This document shows, piece after piece, positions 24,651 to 35,750 of a stretch of DNA of 64,000 nucleotides. The DNA comes from Fragilariopsis cylindrus CCMP1102 (lineage: Eukaryota > Bacillariophyta > Bacillariophyceae > Bacillariales > Bacillariaceae). Numbering within the stretch: the stretch's first letter is position 1; every line of letters starts with the position of its first letter. Location of the stretch: contig FMBT01000301.1 of assembly GCA_900095095.1 (NCBI GenBank), forward strand, positions 558,001 to 622,000. Direction: 5' to 3'. Below the pieces are notes generated by a model that was not told the DNA's origin, made no database searches, and worked only from the letters and a program-made list of their open reading frames with translations. Both the position numbers and the translations under genes were made by a program.

Positions 24651-25870
24651 CTAAATCGTGTCCTGTGGTACTTGCTACCTGTACCACTCCACTTTCTGGC
24701 ATTCTAACCTATCCTAGCATGTATAAAGTCCCAATCAGATGGTATGATCTGAGCTTAATATGCATGGGGCGCTAGCTTTATGTTCTTCACACTTGAAGGT
24801 GGTAAAGGGTGTGATGCAGCCTAGGACATGGGAAAATGGCCCATTTGGGGGGGGGGGGGGGGGTATGTGACCTAGTACACAGTCAAATGGATGAATTGTC
24901 CCAACGTAAGCACATTGGGTGGATCATATACACCCAAGGCGGTATCAACTTGGTAAGCTATGGGCAGGACCATGCTGATCTGGGCACTAAAGGGGGAATC
25001 TGTTTTGGGGCCTAAATGACCCTTTTGGGGGCTTAGCACACCCTGACACCTTCCTAACCTCCCTAGAGCCCTAAGCAATAGTTGGACCTTGTACCCATAG
25101 GTACATTGTTGAGCTCCATATAATCTTTCTCTGTTGAGCTCCATATAATCTCTCAAGGTAATTAGATCTGCATTGATGGTGCATCACGGCCTTGATTACA
25201 CGCGCACTTGGCACTTAAAGAAATTGTGTGTTTTAATAGAGGTGGGTTTTGACCCGTGACACCCCAAATACAGGTATGGTTACCTAAAGCAATGGTAGAA
25301 TCCAAAACCTTTATGAATTAGGTTGATGCTAATTTATTTTGTTTGGGACTCGGCATACCTGGTATGGGCGCAGTAGCATCTCAAATATTTTTGCAATGTG
25401 TGTATTTTGGGCCATTTTATGTCTATTCTATTGTTCCCCGCCCCGCACACTACTACACCACCAATGTGGCAAATGTTCCAAATATTGTTGGTGTATTTTG
25501 ACTATATGCATATATGCAGGGTATCTGGGTGTTGGAACCATGGTCCAGTCCATTTTTTTGATGTTATGGCAGCCTATTTCTGGTACTTTTGGGCATGGAG
25601 ATATATGACATATTGGCCAAAATGCAATGTTTGTGTTCTGGAGACAAGAATAAGGTAAGTATGAGGGATCATGATCCTTGGTTCATCCCCTATGGGTATG
25701 TGATGGATGACTGGGTGGTATTATGGTGCACCATGCTGGTTTGGTTCTAGAACCTAATGAGAAGTTATTCATCTTATTATTCTAAGTAGTCCACTGTGAG
25801 AATTTGTGGGATAAAAAAATGATACCAATCATTATTACTTTAGTCAAGTGATGATGAACCACCAGGGATG
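24651..25870. other. Non-coding DNA with a G17 run, no supported gene
   Basis: The short open frames here lack any family resemblance. A run of 17 G lies at 24847-24863. The direct repeat TTGAGCTCCATATAATCT occurs twice near 25109-25152, 28 bases apart. The sequence resembles decayed repetitive DNA leading into the satellite. Confidence 0.55.
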
Positions 25871-27590
25871 GTAGGAGGCAGACCCAATTTTCTAGTACAC
25901 TATGTGGATGTTTGTACACCAAACCCATCTGGTGTTGTTACCGTTTGAAATGAGAAACTTTGTTGTTCATTATTTCTGATCCAAAAAAGCACGTTGTTTG
26001 TGTGCCTACCATAACAGCGCAATGAATTCTAATCCGCAACCATAAGGAGATTAAAGTAGTAGGAGGCAAACCCAATGTTCTAGTACACTATTTTGATGTT
26101 AGTTCACCCAACCCATCTGGTATTGTTGTCTGCAATCCTTTCAAATAAGATATTTTGCGTTCATTTCTAATCCAAAATCACATTTTTTTGTGTGTGTCTG
26201 CCACAAAAGCAAAATGAATTTTATTCCTCAACCACAGGAACAGAAAAGTGGTAGGAAGCAAACACAATGTTCTAGCACACTATGTGAATGTTTGTGCACC
26301 CGGCTCATCTGGTAATGTTCTCTGGAACCCTTCCAAATGAGAATATTTGCTGTTCATTTTGGAAAAATGAAAATCTTGTTATTTTGTGGGTGGAACAACA
26401 GCAAAATGAATTTTATTCCTCAACCACAGGAACAGAAAAGTGGTAGGAAGCAAACACAATGTTCCAGCACACTATTTGGATGCTAGTGCACCCGGCCCAT
26501 CTGGTATTGTTCTCTGGAACCCTTCCAAATGAGAATATTTGCGGTTCATTTTGGAAAAATGAAAATCTTGTTATTTTGTGGGCGGAACAACAGCAAAATG
26601 AATTTTATTCCTCAACCACAGGAACAGGAAGGTGGTAGGAGGCAAACACAATGTTCCAGTACACTATGTGAATGATTGTGCACCTGACTCAGCTGGTGCT
26701 GTCTTCTGCAACCCCTTCATATGAGATATTATTTTGCTGTTCATTTCTGATCCAAAATCTTTTTATTTTTGTGTACCTGCCATAACAGCGTAACGAATTT
26801 TATTCCTCAACCATAGGGAGATAAAGGTAGTAGGAGGCAAACACAATGTTCTAGTACACTAGTTGGATGCTAGTGCACCCGGCCCATCTGGTATTGTTGC
26901 CTACAACCCTTTCAAATAAGATATTTTGTTGTTCATTATTTTGATCGAAAATCATGTGTTGGTGTGCTTTCCACAACAGCGAAATGAATATCATTCCTCA
27001 ATCACAAGAACAGAAATGGTGTAGGAGGCAAACACAATGTTCTAGTACATTATGAAAATGTTTATGCACCTGACCCAGCTGGTGTTGTCCTTTGCAACCC
27101 TTTCAAATGAGAATTGTTTGTGGTTCATTTTGACTGAAAATCATGATGTGTTTGTGTGCTTTCCACAACAGCAAAAAAAAATTCATCCCTCAGCCACAGG
27201 AACAGAAAAGATGTAGGAGGCAAATACAATGTTCTAGTGCACTATGTGAATGCTAGTGCACCCAACCTATTTGATGTTCTCTTCTGCAACCCTTTCAAAT
27301 GACATATTTTGTTGTTCATTTCTGATCAAAAATCTTGTCATTGTTTGTTTGTGCAACAGCAGTGAAAAGAATTTTAATCCTCAACCACAAGAACAGAAAA
27401 GTGGTAGAAGGGAAGCACAATGATCTAATACACTATGATGTGAATGTTTGTGCACCTGACCTAGCTGGGTGTTGTCCTATGGAACCCTTTTCAAATGAGA
27501 TATTTTGTGGTTCATTATTTTTTCTTGATTGAAAATCTTTGCGCCATACCAGTACCTGCTTTTGCACGGACGATTGACAGACTTACTTTT
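25871..27590. repeat. Satellite of about nine ~190-bp units
   Basis: The unit starts I can see, marked by GTAGGARGCAAACAC, are at 25871, 26059, 26251, 26443, 26635, 26830, 27021, 27223 and 27404, spaced 188, 192, 192, 192, 195, 191, 202 and 181 bases apart. Shared blocks in each unit are a TTCTAGTACACTATGTG segment, CCATCTGGT or CAGCTGGT, AACCCTTTCAAATGA, and CTCAACCACAGGAACAG. The units at 26251 and 26443 are nearly identical, suggesting recent local amplification. The array has no coding potential. The last unit breaks up near 27530-27590. Confidence 0.9.
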
Positions 27591-28055
27591 TTTTCAACGG
27601 CTACTTTAGGAAAGGTCATACCGGTATTATGAGCATTACCACTGTTCAACTTTAAAATGACATCAACGACACAAAGCAAACGACACACAAGTGCACCGAT
27701 TCGACGGTAAGGTAGGACATAAAACAAAACAAATTCATATAATTTATTTCGGTATACAAGTGCTAATAAACCATATCCATATTCTCATATTGTCGGCCGT
27801 GCTTTCCAGTCCAGCCTCCATCCATTAATTAAACCCAAGAAGCTAGTCGAAAGTACCGTAAATTAACTTTAAATCATACGAAGGCAAGTCGAAAGTAAGC
27901 TACGCTAACGACGACGACTACTACTACTACTACTACAGTCGGACGAACAGTCAGACGAGTAAAAAGTTCAAAGTTCGAAAGCTCGAGAGTGGGTTAATAA
28001 AGATCAAAGATCTACACAAGACAAGAAGGACGAAAAGACCACACCACAATTAATA
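27591..28055. other. Upstream region of the glycosyltransferase-like gene
   Basis: It contains an ACT trinucleotide run (about 27918-27936) close to the likely transcription start. No gene is seen. Confidence 0.5.
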
Positions 28056-29618
28056 ATGATATCCGAAAAAACAATTCGTGCGGTATTAGCATTCCTTTTA
28101 GGATGTATAATAACCACAAATATTCAACTTATTTTGAAGACACACGAAAATGAAAACAACAACGAAAATACGACAGGATTAAGATCAAGTAGATCAGCAT
28201 TGATGGAAAGTTTTACAAATAATAATAACGGTAATAATTACAACCTACGCAGTAGTAGTAGTAACAGTCCATTAGATGGGATACGTATATTAGTAGCAGT
28301 CACATCCTTTGATTTTGGTCAAATGCCACATTTAGAAGAAGTGATTGAGTCGTATCAAGATTTATGTGTCACATCTGTCTCAAAAATTGATATTGTGATC
28401 TATACCGCTCATGCGTATCCTGTCTCATTAATTGATTTATGGAATACTCGTATTCCAACATCCTGTCGTCGAAGTAATCAAAATATATTTTCATTGACAA
28501 TAATTGTCAAACCATATTCCATGAGATTATTTCTAGTCGATTGTCATCGTTATTTATTTTATGAAAAAATCAATGAGTATGATATATTTATATATACCGA
28601 AGATGATATGATCGTCCATCCGAAATTAATTGCAAGTTATATCGATGAAACAAATCGTGTGATTGATATAGTTGGATTAAATAAATCACAAGATTTTAAT
28701 GTAGGTATTGTACGGTATGAATATAATTTTCCATCAAATGTAGTGATTGATGACAATACCAGACATTCGACACAGAATGTCACTCGTATATATTGGGAAC
28801 ATTATAAGAAACCAATTTTTGCTAAAAACCCGAAGGCAGCATCACGTCCAGTACGGAATACACCCGAGTTAGAAAATACACATATACAAATGACAAATCA
28901 TCATCAAGGTATGTTTTTAGTAACTCAATATCTACTCAAAGCATGGAAAGATCGACCAGGATGTGATTTTTCCAATGTTCGTATGCATCCAAATCATCCA
29001 ACCCAACGTGTCTGGATGTCCTCCTTTATGATGTACGGGTATCCACAACAAGGTGGACCAAAAGCATGTAATATACAACAAGTTCTACCAGTCGATACAT
29101 TTGGTACATTAAATGTCTATCATTTACCAAATAAAAATCATCGTCGAGTAGGTAAATTTAAAAATAGAACCATGTCCGATGGTACCGAACCTATTTTTGA
29201 TTTTGGTGGTCCAGATTTATTATCAGCAATGGATTTTCATATTGAAATAATGAAACATAATAATATGGGACAACCACAACCACAACAACAGATAACATCA
29301 CCAAATAATGATAAGAAACCATTATTATCCTATAATGGTATACGTATGGTGGATGATCGTCGTTTGAATGAAAATAATGATAGAACTAAAAATAAAGAGA
29401 ATGATAGTAAAGAAATATTAATGGAAACTGATAATCAACGGTTTAGAGATTATAATTCATACGTGAAACGTGATGGTATTATGTCTGAAAATGATATGAA
29501 AAATACTGATCTAATGACTGGTGATACATATCAAAGACAAACAGATTTAAAAGAAAAACATCAGAAAAAGAACAAAATTAAACATGACAAATTAAGACAA
29601 GAAATAAAGGATGTGTAG
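28056..29618 (+). CDS. Type II membrane glycosyltransferase-like protein (520 aa)
   Basis: A short cytosolic N-terminus is followed by a signal anchor at about 10-27 (VLAFLLGCIITTNIQLIL), an N/S-rich stem to ~80, then a globular domain. The domain begins GIRILVAVTSFDFGQMPHL and contains IDIVIYTAHAYPV, FLVDCHRYLFYEK, and DIFIYTEDDMIVHPKL near 178-190. A hydrophobic strand ending in acidic residues (TEDDM) is what a GT-A glycosyltransferase metal/nucleotide-sugar site looks like. A later segment, HHQGMFLVTQ...AWKDRPGCDF, is also typical of such enzymes. The last ~120 residues are charged and Asn-rich. Golgi localisation and sugar transfer are inferred from topology and the EDD site; the exact family is uncertain. 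Confidence 0.7.
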   Translation: MISEKTIRAVLAFLLGCIITTNIQLILKTHENENNNENTTGLRSSRSALMESFTNNNNGNNYNLRSSSSNSPLDGIRILVAVTSFDFGQMPHLEEVIESYQDLCVTSVSKIDIVIYTAHAYPVSLIDLWNTRIPTSCRRSNQNIFSLTIIVKPYSMRLFLVDCHRYLFYEKINEYDIFIYTEDDMIVHPKLIASYIDETNRVIDIVGLNKSQDFNVGIVRYEYNFPSNVVIDDNTRHSTQNVTRIYWEHYKKPIFAKNPKAASRPVRNTPELENTHIQMTNHHQGMFLVTQYLLKAWKDRPGCDFSNVRMHPNHPTQRVWMSSFMMYGYPQQGGPKACNIQQVLPVDTFGTLNVYHLPNKNHRRVGKFKNRTMSDGTEPIFDFGGPDLLSAMDFHIEIMKHNNMGQPQPQQQITSPNNDKKPLLSYNGIRMVDDRRLNENNDRTKNKENDSKEILMETDNQRFRDYNSYVKRDGIMSENDMKNTDLMTGDTYQRQTDLKEKHQKKNKIKHDKLRQEIKDV

Positions 29619-31287
29619 AACAAGAATAACAAGCATAAGAATAGTGGTGCCACTGGAGATACGATCTACCAAGAATGGCATGACGATCGACCATGCTCGA
29701 AGATTGAGTAAGCAAAATATTTCAGTGGTGAGGGAAGGAACGGTTTAACTACAAAGACAATTGTTGAGAGCTTTAACTCAACACAATTTAAAGTTTCGTT
29801 CCAAGTTGTAATCAGCAATTCTAAGTTGGAATATGATATAAAGGATTTAATACGACTGCCGCTAATGGAACTTTCATAAATGTGTAGGACTCGATTGTAA
29901 AACTCATAATGCTAGAGTAAAAACTAAATAAGCATAAGTCTGTCCTTTGACTAGAAATTAAAGTGTTACAAAATAAGTCCTGTTTTTGATTAGTTAAAAA
30001 GCATGAAAAAGTTAAAGTGTGTTCAAAAACATGTGAAGTTAAAGTGTTTTGCCTGTAGTTTAGTTGCCTTTGCTGCAAAATTGCTTGAGTGTAAATCATA
30101 CCTGATAAATTCTAGAGGAGTGAGGGCCTCTCATTCATATATACTAAAAGGTCAGCAACAATAGAAACAAACAAACAAACAAATGACACAGCACACATAA
30201 TATTATTCTCTCCAGTTGACATCATTATTCCCTAACAGTCAGTTTTGTTACTCGCCAAACAAGTATCAAATTTTAGCCAAGAGCATACATGTGCCATATC
30301 AAGCAAGTAATAGTAATAATAATATTATCTCCTTTTGCTCAAAATTTGGGTAAGGAATATCAGACCCAGTCTGCCCCCCATCATTGCATTCCTTCTATTA
30401 TAGACAGCAGTGAGTTATCAATCCATAATTGTTATAAATTTCTCACAACATAGACTATACCTACAATGTACTGGGAACCAAAAAGAAGGATTCAACAGAA
30501 GAAGTACTACATGACATTGTCTATTAACTATCTAATTAACCAGGAAAAAAGGAGAAGATTATCCTTAAAACACATACATATATCATATATCATAATATTC
30601 CACATTGATTAGGTCTGATTAGGTTGGTCTTGTCAATCAATTCCAATGGGTTGTCTGCCTTATACATACAACAGGATATTCACAGAGATTGCAGTGCCCC
30701 AATGCTATGCATAATAATAATATGTGCATGAGTTTATACCTACTTCTTCTATTGTTTAAATGAGTAGGACTGATACTAAACTGAAAAGAAGAAGAAGATG
30801 ATGAAGAACAAGAAAGATCCTATATAATGTACAGAGTCTGCCTGCCATGCCATGCACCCGTGTTGACACGCGCAAAGAAAAAAATCTTTTAATTCTTAAA
30901 TTGTTCTTTTCTAACTACAGTTTTACCTTCAATCTTCAATCTTCAATCGACATGTCATGACGATGCAATTTTTCTTTGTTGGTATGGCCCGTCGGATGTA
31001 TAACGCACAATAACGCACTACTACTACTACTACTCCTCTAGGCAGCTGAAAATCGTTCAATAAGAACGTCCAAGCTCTAGCTAGTTCCTGGTAGTAGAGG
31101 ATAGAGAGACAGAGAGAGAGATGAAAACACGAGGAGAGCATTTGAGACTCAAAAAATTCCTTTTCCTTCTTCTTCCATTGTGTTGCTGTCATTATTGTAT
31201 TTACTGCCTATACGTCTTCTAGCTGGTAAACTACGAATAACTACGTAGGTGTTTTGATAGATCTTTAATGACAAAAAGAATACAAGT
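29619..31287. other. Intergenic, AT-rich
   Basis: Apart from the dispersed repeat at 29907-30003, it holds short simple runs (AAAC near 30168-30182; ACT near 31018-31033). No supported gene is seen. Confidence 0.55.
29907..30060 (+). repeat. Dispersed repeat, copy B
   Basis: This is the partner of 24555-24650 in inverted orientation. It also carries three short internal copies of AAGTTAAAGTGT or AAATTAAAGTGT. It lies about 300 bases after the glycosyltransferase-like stop, so both known copies sit in 3' flanks. Confidence 0.6.
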
Positions 31288-31884
31288 ATGGTGCAAATAA
31301 CTACGGAGAGAATGCGCTGTCGACAAGACAAGAGCTGCAGCTGCTGCAGCAGCAGCAACGATCGGAGACGATTGACAGCAACAGCAACAGCAACAGCAAC
31401 ACCAACAAGAATATTTCGTCGTCGTCGTCGTCTTTATGGTTCGTCTAATACCACTGCAAAAATAATACTCCTATTATTGAATTTGCTGGTGGTGGTTTTG
31501 GTGATTATGATGTGTTTCTATTTTAAAATGACAAAAGCATTCCATTATTGCCATCATCATCATCGTCATCATCATTATTCTTTTCCTAGGAGGGACTTAA
31601 AAAACATAAAACAACCACATAATACACAGCAGCAAATAACAACATCTTTAAATTTATTCCGTCCAGATTGGATGAGACGTGCTGGACGGATTGAAGAAAA
31701 AAGAAAAGAAAGAAAACAAATCTATAATTCACTTCATAAACGACAAAATGAATTAGGTATTATGCGGCCGTTGCCTATCACTAGTATTATATCAAATTAC
31801 AATAATACTAATATTACAAATACAAATGCAAATACAAATACCACCACAACAAATAATACAACAGCAATAAAAAGAGCAAAATGA
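31288..31884 (+). CDS. Small hypothetical protein with membrane/plastid-type leader (198 aa)
   Basis: The basic N-terminus (about 1-50) precedes a hydrophobic segment at 59-77 ending MTKAFHY, which resembles a signal peptide followed by the Phe of a diatom plastid-import site, though the leader ahead of it is long. The only structured-looking part is LFRPDWMRRAGRIEEKRK to NELGIMRPLP (about 123-163), highly basic and probably helical. The C-terminus is an Asn/Thr run from ATAATA/ACAAAT repeats. A C17 run lies 24 bases after the stop, followed by AG; an unrecognised 3' exon is possible. Function unknown. Confidence 0.5.
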   Translation: MVQITTERMRCRQDKSCSCCSSSNDRRRLTATATATATPTRIFRRRRRLYGSSNTTAKIILLLLNLLVVVLVIMMCFYFKMTKAFHYCHHHHRHHHYSFPRRDLKNIKQPHNTQQQITTSLNLFRPDWMRRAGRIEEKRKERKQIYNSLHKRQNELGIMRPLPITSIISNYNNTNITNTNANTNTTTTNNTTAIKRAK

Positions 31885-32494
31885 TAATGATAATGAAAGT
31901 AATAATGCCCCCCCCCCCCCCCCCAGGAAAAAAACCTGAACGATATCCTGTGTCGTCCCTTTTGACAGCAACAACAACCACAACAACAGCAACTACATCA
32001 ATATAGTGACGGGATGAATATACGATCATGATAAACAAATGAATGATAATGATTATAGTATGGGTGAAAAATCAATACTGCCTACATCTATATATAAATA
32101 AGTGAAACGAGAATGGAACATGGTGTGGTGGGAGAGTCGTCCCTCCTAAAGAAGAAGGAGAAACAGAAACAGAAAGATTGACAAACACATCATTAGAACA
32201 GTAAGTAATGATGGTGATAAACATAGTTGAAGTTATCTGGATCGAACATTGGTCGAGGTGGTTAGTCACCAACGATCGTAGATGCATATCTAGCCTATAA
32301 TTAAATGTACTGAATGTAAGTCAAGTCAATTTTAACTATCTTTATTTCCTATTTTTTACTATGATTGAAATGTGACATCCTACTTATTAATGTCAATATA
32401 GCCTAGTCCTACTATAGTTTTGATCGTATGCCTCCTTTTTTATTCAGAACTGTAGCTTCGATAACTCGTGCATGATGCTTGCTCCCTCCCTCTT
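31885..32494. other. Intergenic with C17 run
   Basis: Seventeen C lie at 31908-31924. Otherwise the sequence is AT-rich and no gene is seen. Confidence 0.6.
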
Positions 32495-32995
32495 TCACTT
32501 CTCACTATCGGTATCGGTATCATCATTAGCATCGTCATTATCATCATGAGATGAAACAAACTGAAAATCTTTATATGAAGATGGGAAAAAGTACCCAAAA
32601 CCCAAACCACCACCTCCACCAAGCTGCTGCTGTTGCTGCTCCTGATCATAATGATCTTCCAACAACGTATTACGGTATGGTATCTTCCTTCTTCGTTTTA
32701 GTGATGATGATCCCGCCACTATCATTGCTGCACTCTTATTAATGACGATATTGATATTTTCATTGTTAGTCGCTGATGTTGTCTTTCTTTTCGATAACAA
32801 AGACAGGGAAGAACAACGTCTGGTAGAACCATCATCATCGTTATCTTCTTCTTTTTTACCATGTGATGGGTTGTTGTTTCGTAGTGATGATACCGTATTC
32901 TTACTACTTTTCTTATCATTTTTAGTAATTTCGTCGTCGTCGTATTTTTCGAATGGCACCATTGTGGAATGGATCGGTTGACAATTAATTAGCAT
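32495..32995 (-). CDS. Hypothetical hydrophilic protein (166 aa)
   Basis: The ATG at 32995 begins MLINCQPIHSTMVPFEKYDDDE. The protein is charged and Ser/Asn-rich. It has a basic patch (SSLKRRRKIPYRNTLL), a short poly-Gln, a Gly run leading to LGFGYFFPSSYKDFQFVSS, and an acidic Asp/Ser end. No membrane segment or signal peptide is seen and no family is recognised. It may be a small nuclear or cytosolic disordered protein. The coding call rests on an open frame with typical local composition and is moderate. Confidence 0.45.
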   Translation of the reverse strand: MLINCQPIHSTMVPFEKYDDDEITKNDKKSSKNTVSSLRNNNPSHGKKEEDNDDDGSTRRCSSLSLLSKRKTTSATNNENINIVINKSAAMIVAGSSSLKRRRKIPYRNTLLEDHYDQEQQQQQLGGGGGLGFGYFFPSSYKDFQFVSSHDDNDDANDDTDTDSEK

Positions 32996-34406
32996 ACAGC
33001 AGCAAGCAAAAATAATTAGTCAGGCAAAATTAGATTGGAGCTGTTTGTGTGCTTGCTTGTTTTATTGATGCATCATCTATTTGTAAGCAGCATTTTTCTT
33101 TTAATATGGTAATAGTGAACAAAACCTAAATAATCGTATTTCGAATATTATTGAGATATTCTATCGTGGTCGCTCCTTTTTTTCATAGGTCATGACATTT
33201 TGTATCGTGAGGGAATGAATTTTTGAACCTACTTTTTCGAAAGAAAGAGAAACGCCGATCATCCATCGTTGTTACTCCGACTACAACTAATACTACTCTA
33301 TCTGTGAAAGAAAGGAATAGATCGAATTGAAATTGTAGACTTTTGTCTCGTTCTCGTTCTGCGTGTCTTTGATGATTCGATTTGATCCCACCATTTTTTA
33401 TTTAATAACAGTATCATCGGGAGGGAAATAGTACGAACGTAACTGGTCGGAGAAGAAAACCTTTTGCTGAACCTGAAACGAAAACCTCATATCATCATCA
33501 TCAATCACATCGAGCAAAATTCCTTTCTGCCGTTTGAAGGTATGCTTTCTTTTCATTCCTTTCGCTTACTGTTTGCATGCATGCATGCATGCATGCATTA
33601 GTCTGCGAGAAGCGATTACTGATTGATTGGGATGGATTCATTCGACTGCTTTCGACTTCATTCTAATTTCTCTACCTGTGTGCATGGGAAATGAAGAAGA
33701 TATTACATATAGTAGACACATGGTTGAACCATCAAAAGCATATTGTCGAAGCAAACAGAATTCTAAAGCAAAAAGATAGCGAGGAACATCAACATCACGC
33801 ACTCCTCGTTGCCATTCACACATCATCATTACAAGTACGTAAGGTATTTCTTTAGTTTTTTCAAAAGGTATGTACTGTACACGTGTAGTGCGTATCGCAA
33901 AAGAAAGAAGGGAAACAAGCATACCTATCACACTTCCATGTGATACACATTCAGAGATAGTCTTAATTACAAAATCTCATTATTCTCAACGAGTAGCCTC
34001 GCGCGCAATATTTTGTCGTTATTTCACTCTTTGTGAATTAGCCAATCAAAATCATACCTTGTTTGGCGACATCAATCTCGCTAGAAAATAGCGAAAAGAC
34101 TCTCGCGCCATAACCGCACATCAGTGCCGATAGCAACGGAGTACGTTTCTCATTCGCTACTCGTACAATACCGTTGGCTGCGTGATCAAGACTAAATCAG
34201 CCTTACAGTAGCCATCGTGATGTGAAGTTTATTCTTGTTCCTTCTTTTTACAAATCCATCAGAACAACCCACAACCAAACAAAACCAACAACTATCAAAG
34301 AAATAAATCAAATCTCACTCTTATCACACACTCGATACATACATTTAATTGTTGCTCTGTTACCAATATATTCCTTCATACTATACATTCTGTAATCTAT
34401 TATACG
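32996..34406. other. Intergenic, no supported gene
   Basis: A GCAT tetramer run lies at about 33576-33599. The short open frames at 33638-34091 have no family resemblance. Confidence 0.55.
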
Positions 34407-35750
34407 ATGATGCAACTCAACAAGAGAACTAATACCGACATGTGGAACAGAAGATTCGGAAAACGGCGTCAACTTCGTCAAAGAATATCATCGGCTGCTG
34501 TCTTGGTTGTAACTTCTACGATCGTTATACTGTTAGTTGCGTTAGCATTAGCACCATCGAGTATTAAGGCGTTTGTTTCTCCGTCACATTCTTCGCATTC
34601 TTATCAATGCTCTCATCAACAATCGATTAGTACAAGTACAACGACGACGTCCACACGTTTATTTTATACGATGCCGGATGTATCATCAATGAAGGCCGCT
34701 GAAATGAGACAAGAATTGGAATCCTACGGAATCAGTACTCATACGTTATTTGATAAACATGAATTTGAAGAAAAATTGATGGAGGCACGACGTCATTATG
34801 AACAAACATTAGATGATGTTATGGCAAGTACGCGACCTAAAGAAAAGAAGAAACCAACACAACAGCAGTCACAACAACCAAAACGTAAAACTGTTAGTTA
34901 TCAAAATGGTAGACATCAAGATGAACGAATTTATTCGAGTGATGCTGCTCAGCATCAGCAGCATCATGGATATGAAACTGCCGGTGGTGCCGGTGGTGGT
35001 CAACATACACAGACACAAGAACGTCCGCGTCAACAACAACAACGTCCACCACGTCAACAGCGTCGACATTATCGTGCTTCTCCTGATCCGGTTGGTCCAA
35101 ATGATAACTTTCATCAATACAATAACGCTAATGCTGGACGTCAACAACGTGCACGTAGTTCTTCACCGTTTGAACAAGATCCATTATTTGCACATGAAGC
35201 GCAACATGCATACCAAGATCAAGGTGCGAGAGATTTTTATGGTGGCGGTGGAGGACATCATCATCATGAACAACATCAGCATCAGCAACATTACGATGAA
35301 TATGAAGTTGGTGGTGGACATCAATCCTACCGTCAACAGCAACGTTACCGTCATGAGGAACAAATCCCTCGTACGTATGAGGATCCTGAAATTGAAATGA
35401 AGTATCAAGCTGCATTACAAGAAGCATATAATATGAAAGTTGAAGATCTTCAAATAGAATTAAATGGACGTGGGATATCTACAAAATATTGTATGATCTT
35501 TAAGGATTTTTGTAATGAATATGCTAAAGCAATTGCTGATGATAAACAAAAGGTTGTAATTAAGGTAACACGATCATCAGATGACGATGACGACGATGAT
35601 ACTGACGATGTTGATCATGACAACGACGACGGCGACGATGATAATGATGACGAGGATTCGTCTTCGTCGATATTTGGTGATGATGATGACTATGATCCAC
35701 ATTATAGAGATGTTGTCATGCAAAAATACGATCCATCTATGTGGATATAA
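34407..35750 (+). CDS. Probable plastid protein with two SAP-like helical motifs (447 aa)
   Basis: The N-terminus has a basic region, a hydrophobic core (about 29-50) and SSIKA-FVSPSH, a good diatom plastid-import site with Phe56. After a Ser/Thr-rich transit part, MKAAEMRQELESYGISTHT (about 94-112) begins a SAP-like helix-turn-helix; the same pattern recurs near 342 as MKVEDLQIELNGRGISTKY. Between them lies a His/Gln/Arg/Gly-rich disordered region, and after the second an Asp-rich tail ending DPSMWI. SAP-type motifs bind nucleic acid in other proteins, and the LESYGIST form is frequent in diatom plastid-predicted proteins. DNA binding in the plastid is therefore a reasonable but unproved idea. 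The start at 34407 is favoured by the leader. Confidence 0.75.
   Translation: MMQLNKRTNTDMWNRRFGKRRQLRQRISSAAVLVVTSTIVILLVALALAPSSIKAFVSPSHSSHSYQCSHQQSISTSTTTTSTRLFYTMPDVSSMKAAEMRQELESYGISTHTLFDKHEFEEKLMEARRHYEQTLDDVMASTRPKEKKKPTQQQSQQPKRKTVSYQNGRHQDERIYSSDAAQHQQHHGYETAGGAGGGQHTQTQERPRQQQQRPPRQQRRHYRASPDPVGPNDNFHQYNNANAGRQQRARSSSPFEQDPLFAHEAQHAYQDQGARDFYGGGGGHHHHEQHQHQQHYDEYEVGGGHQSYRQQQRYRHEEQIPRTYEDPEIEMKYQAALQEAYNMKVEDLQIELNGRGISTKYCMIFKDFCNEYAKAIADDKQKVVIKVTRSSDDDDDDDTDDVDHDNDDGDDDNDDEDSSSSIFGDDDDYDPHYRDVVMQKYDPSMWI

Noticed and set aside
25871-27590. CRISPR-like interpretation of the regular array
   Set aside because: The units are ~190 bp and similar over most of their length, without short repeats separating unique spacers, and the setting is eukaryotic.
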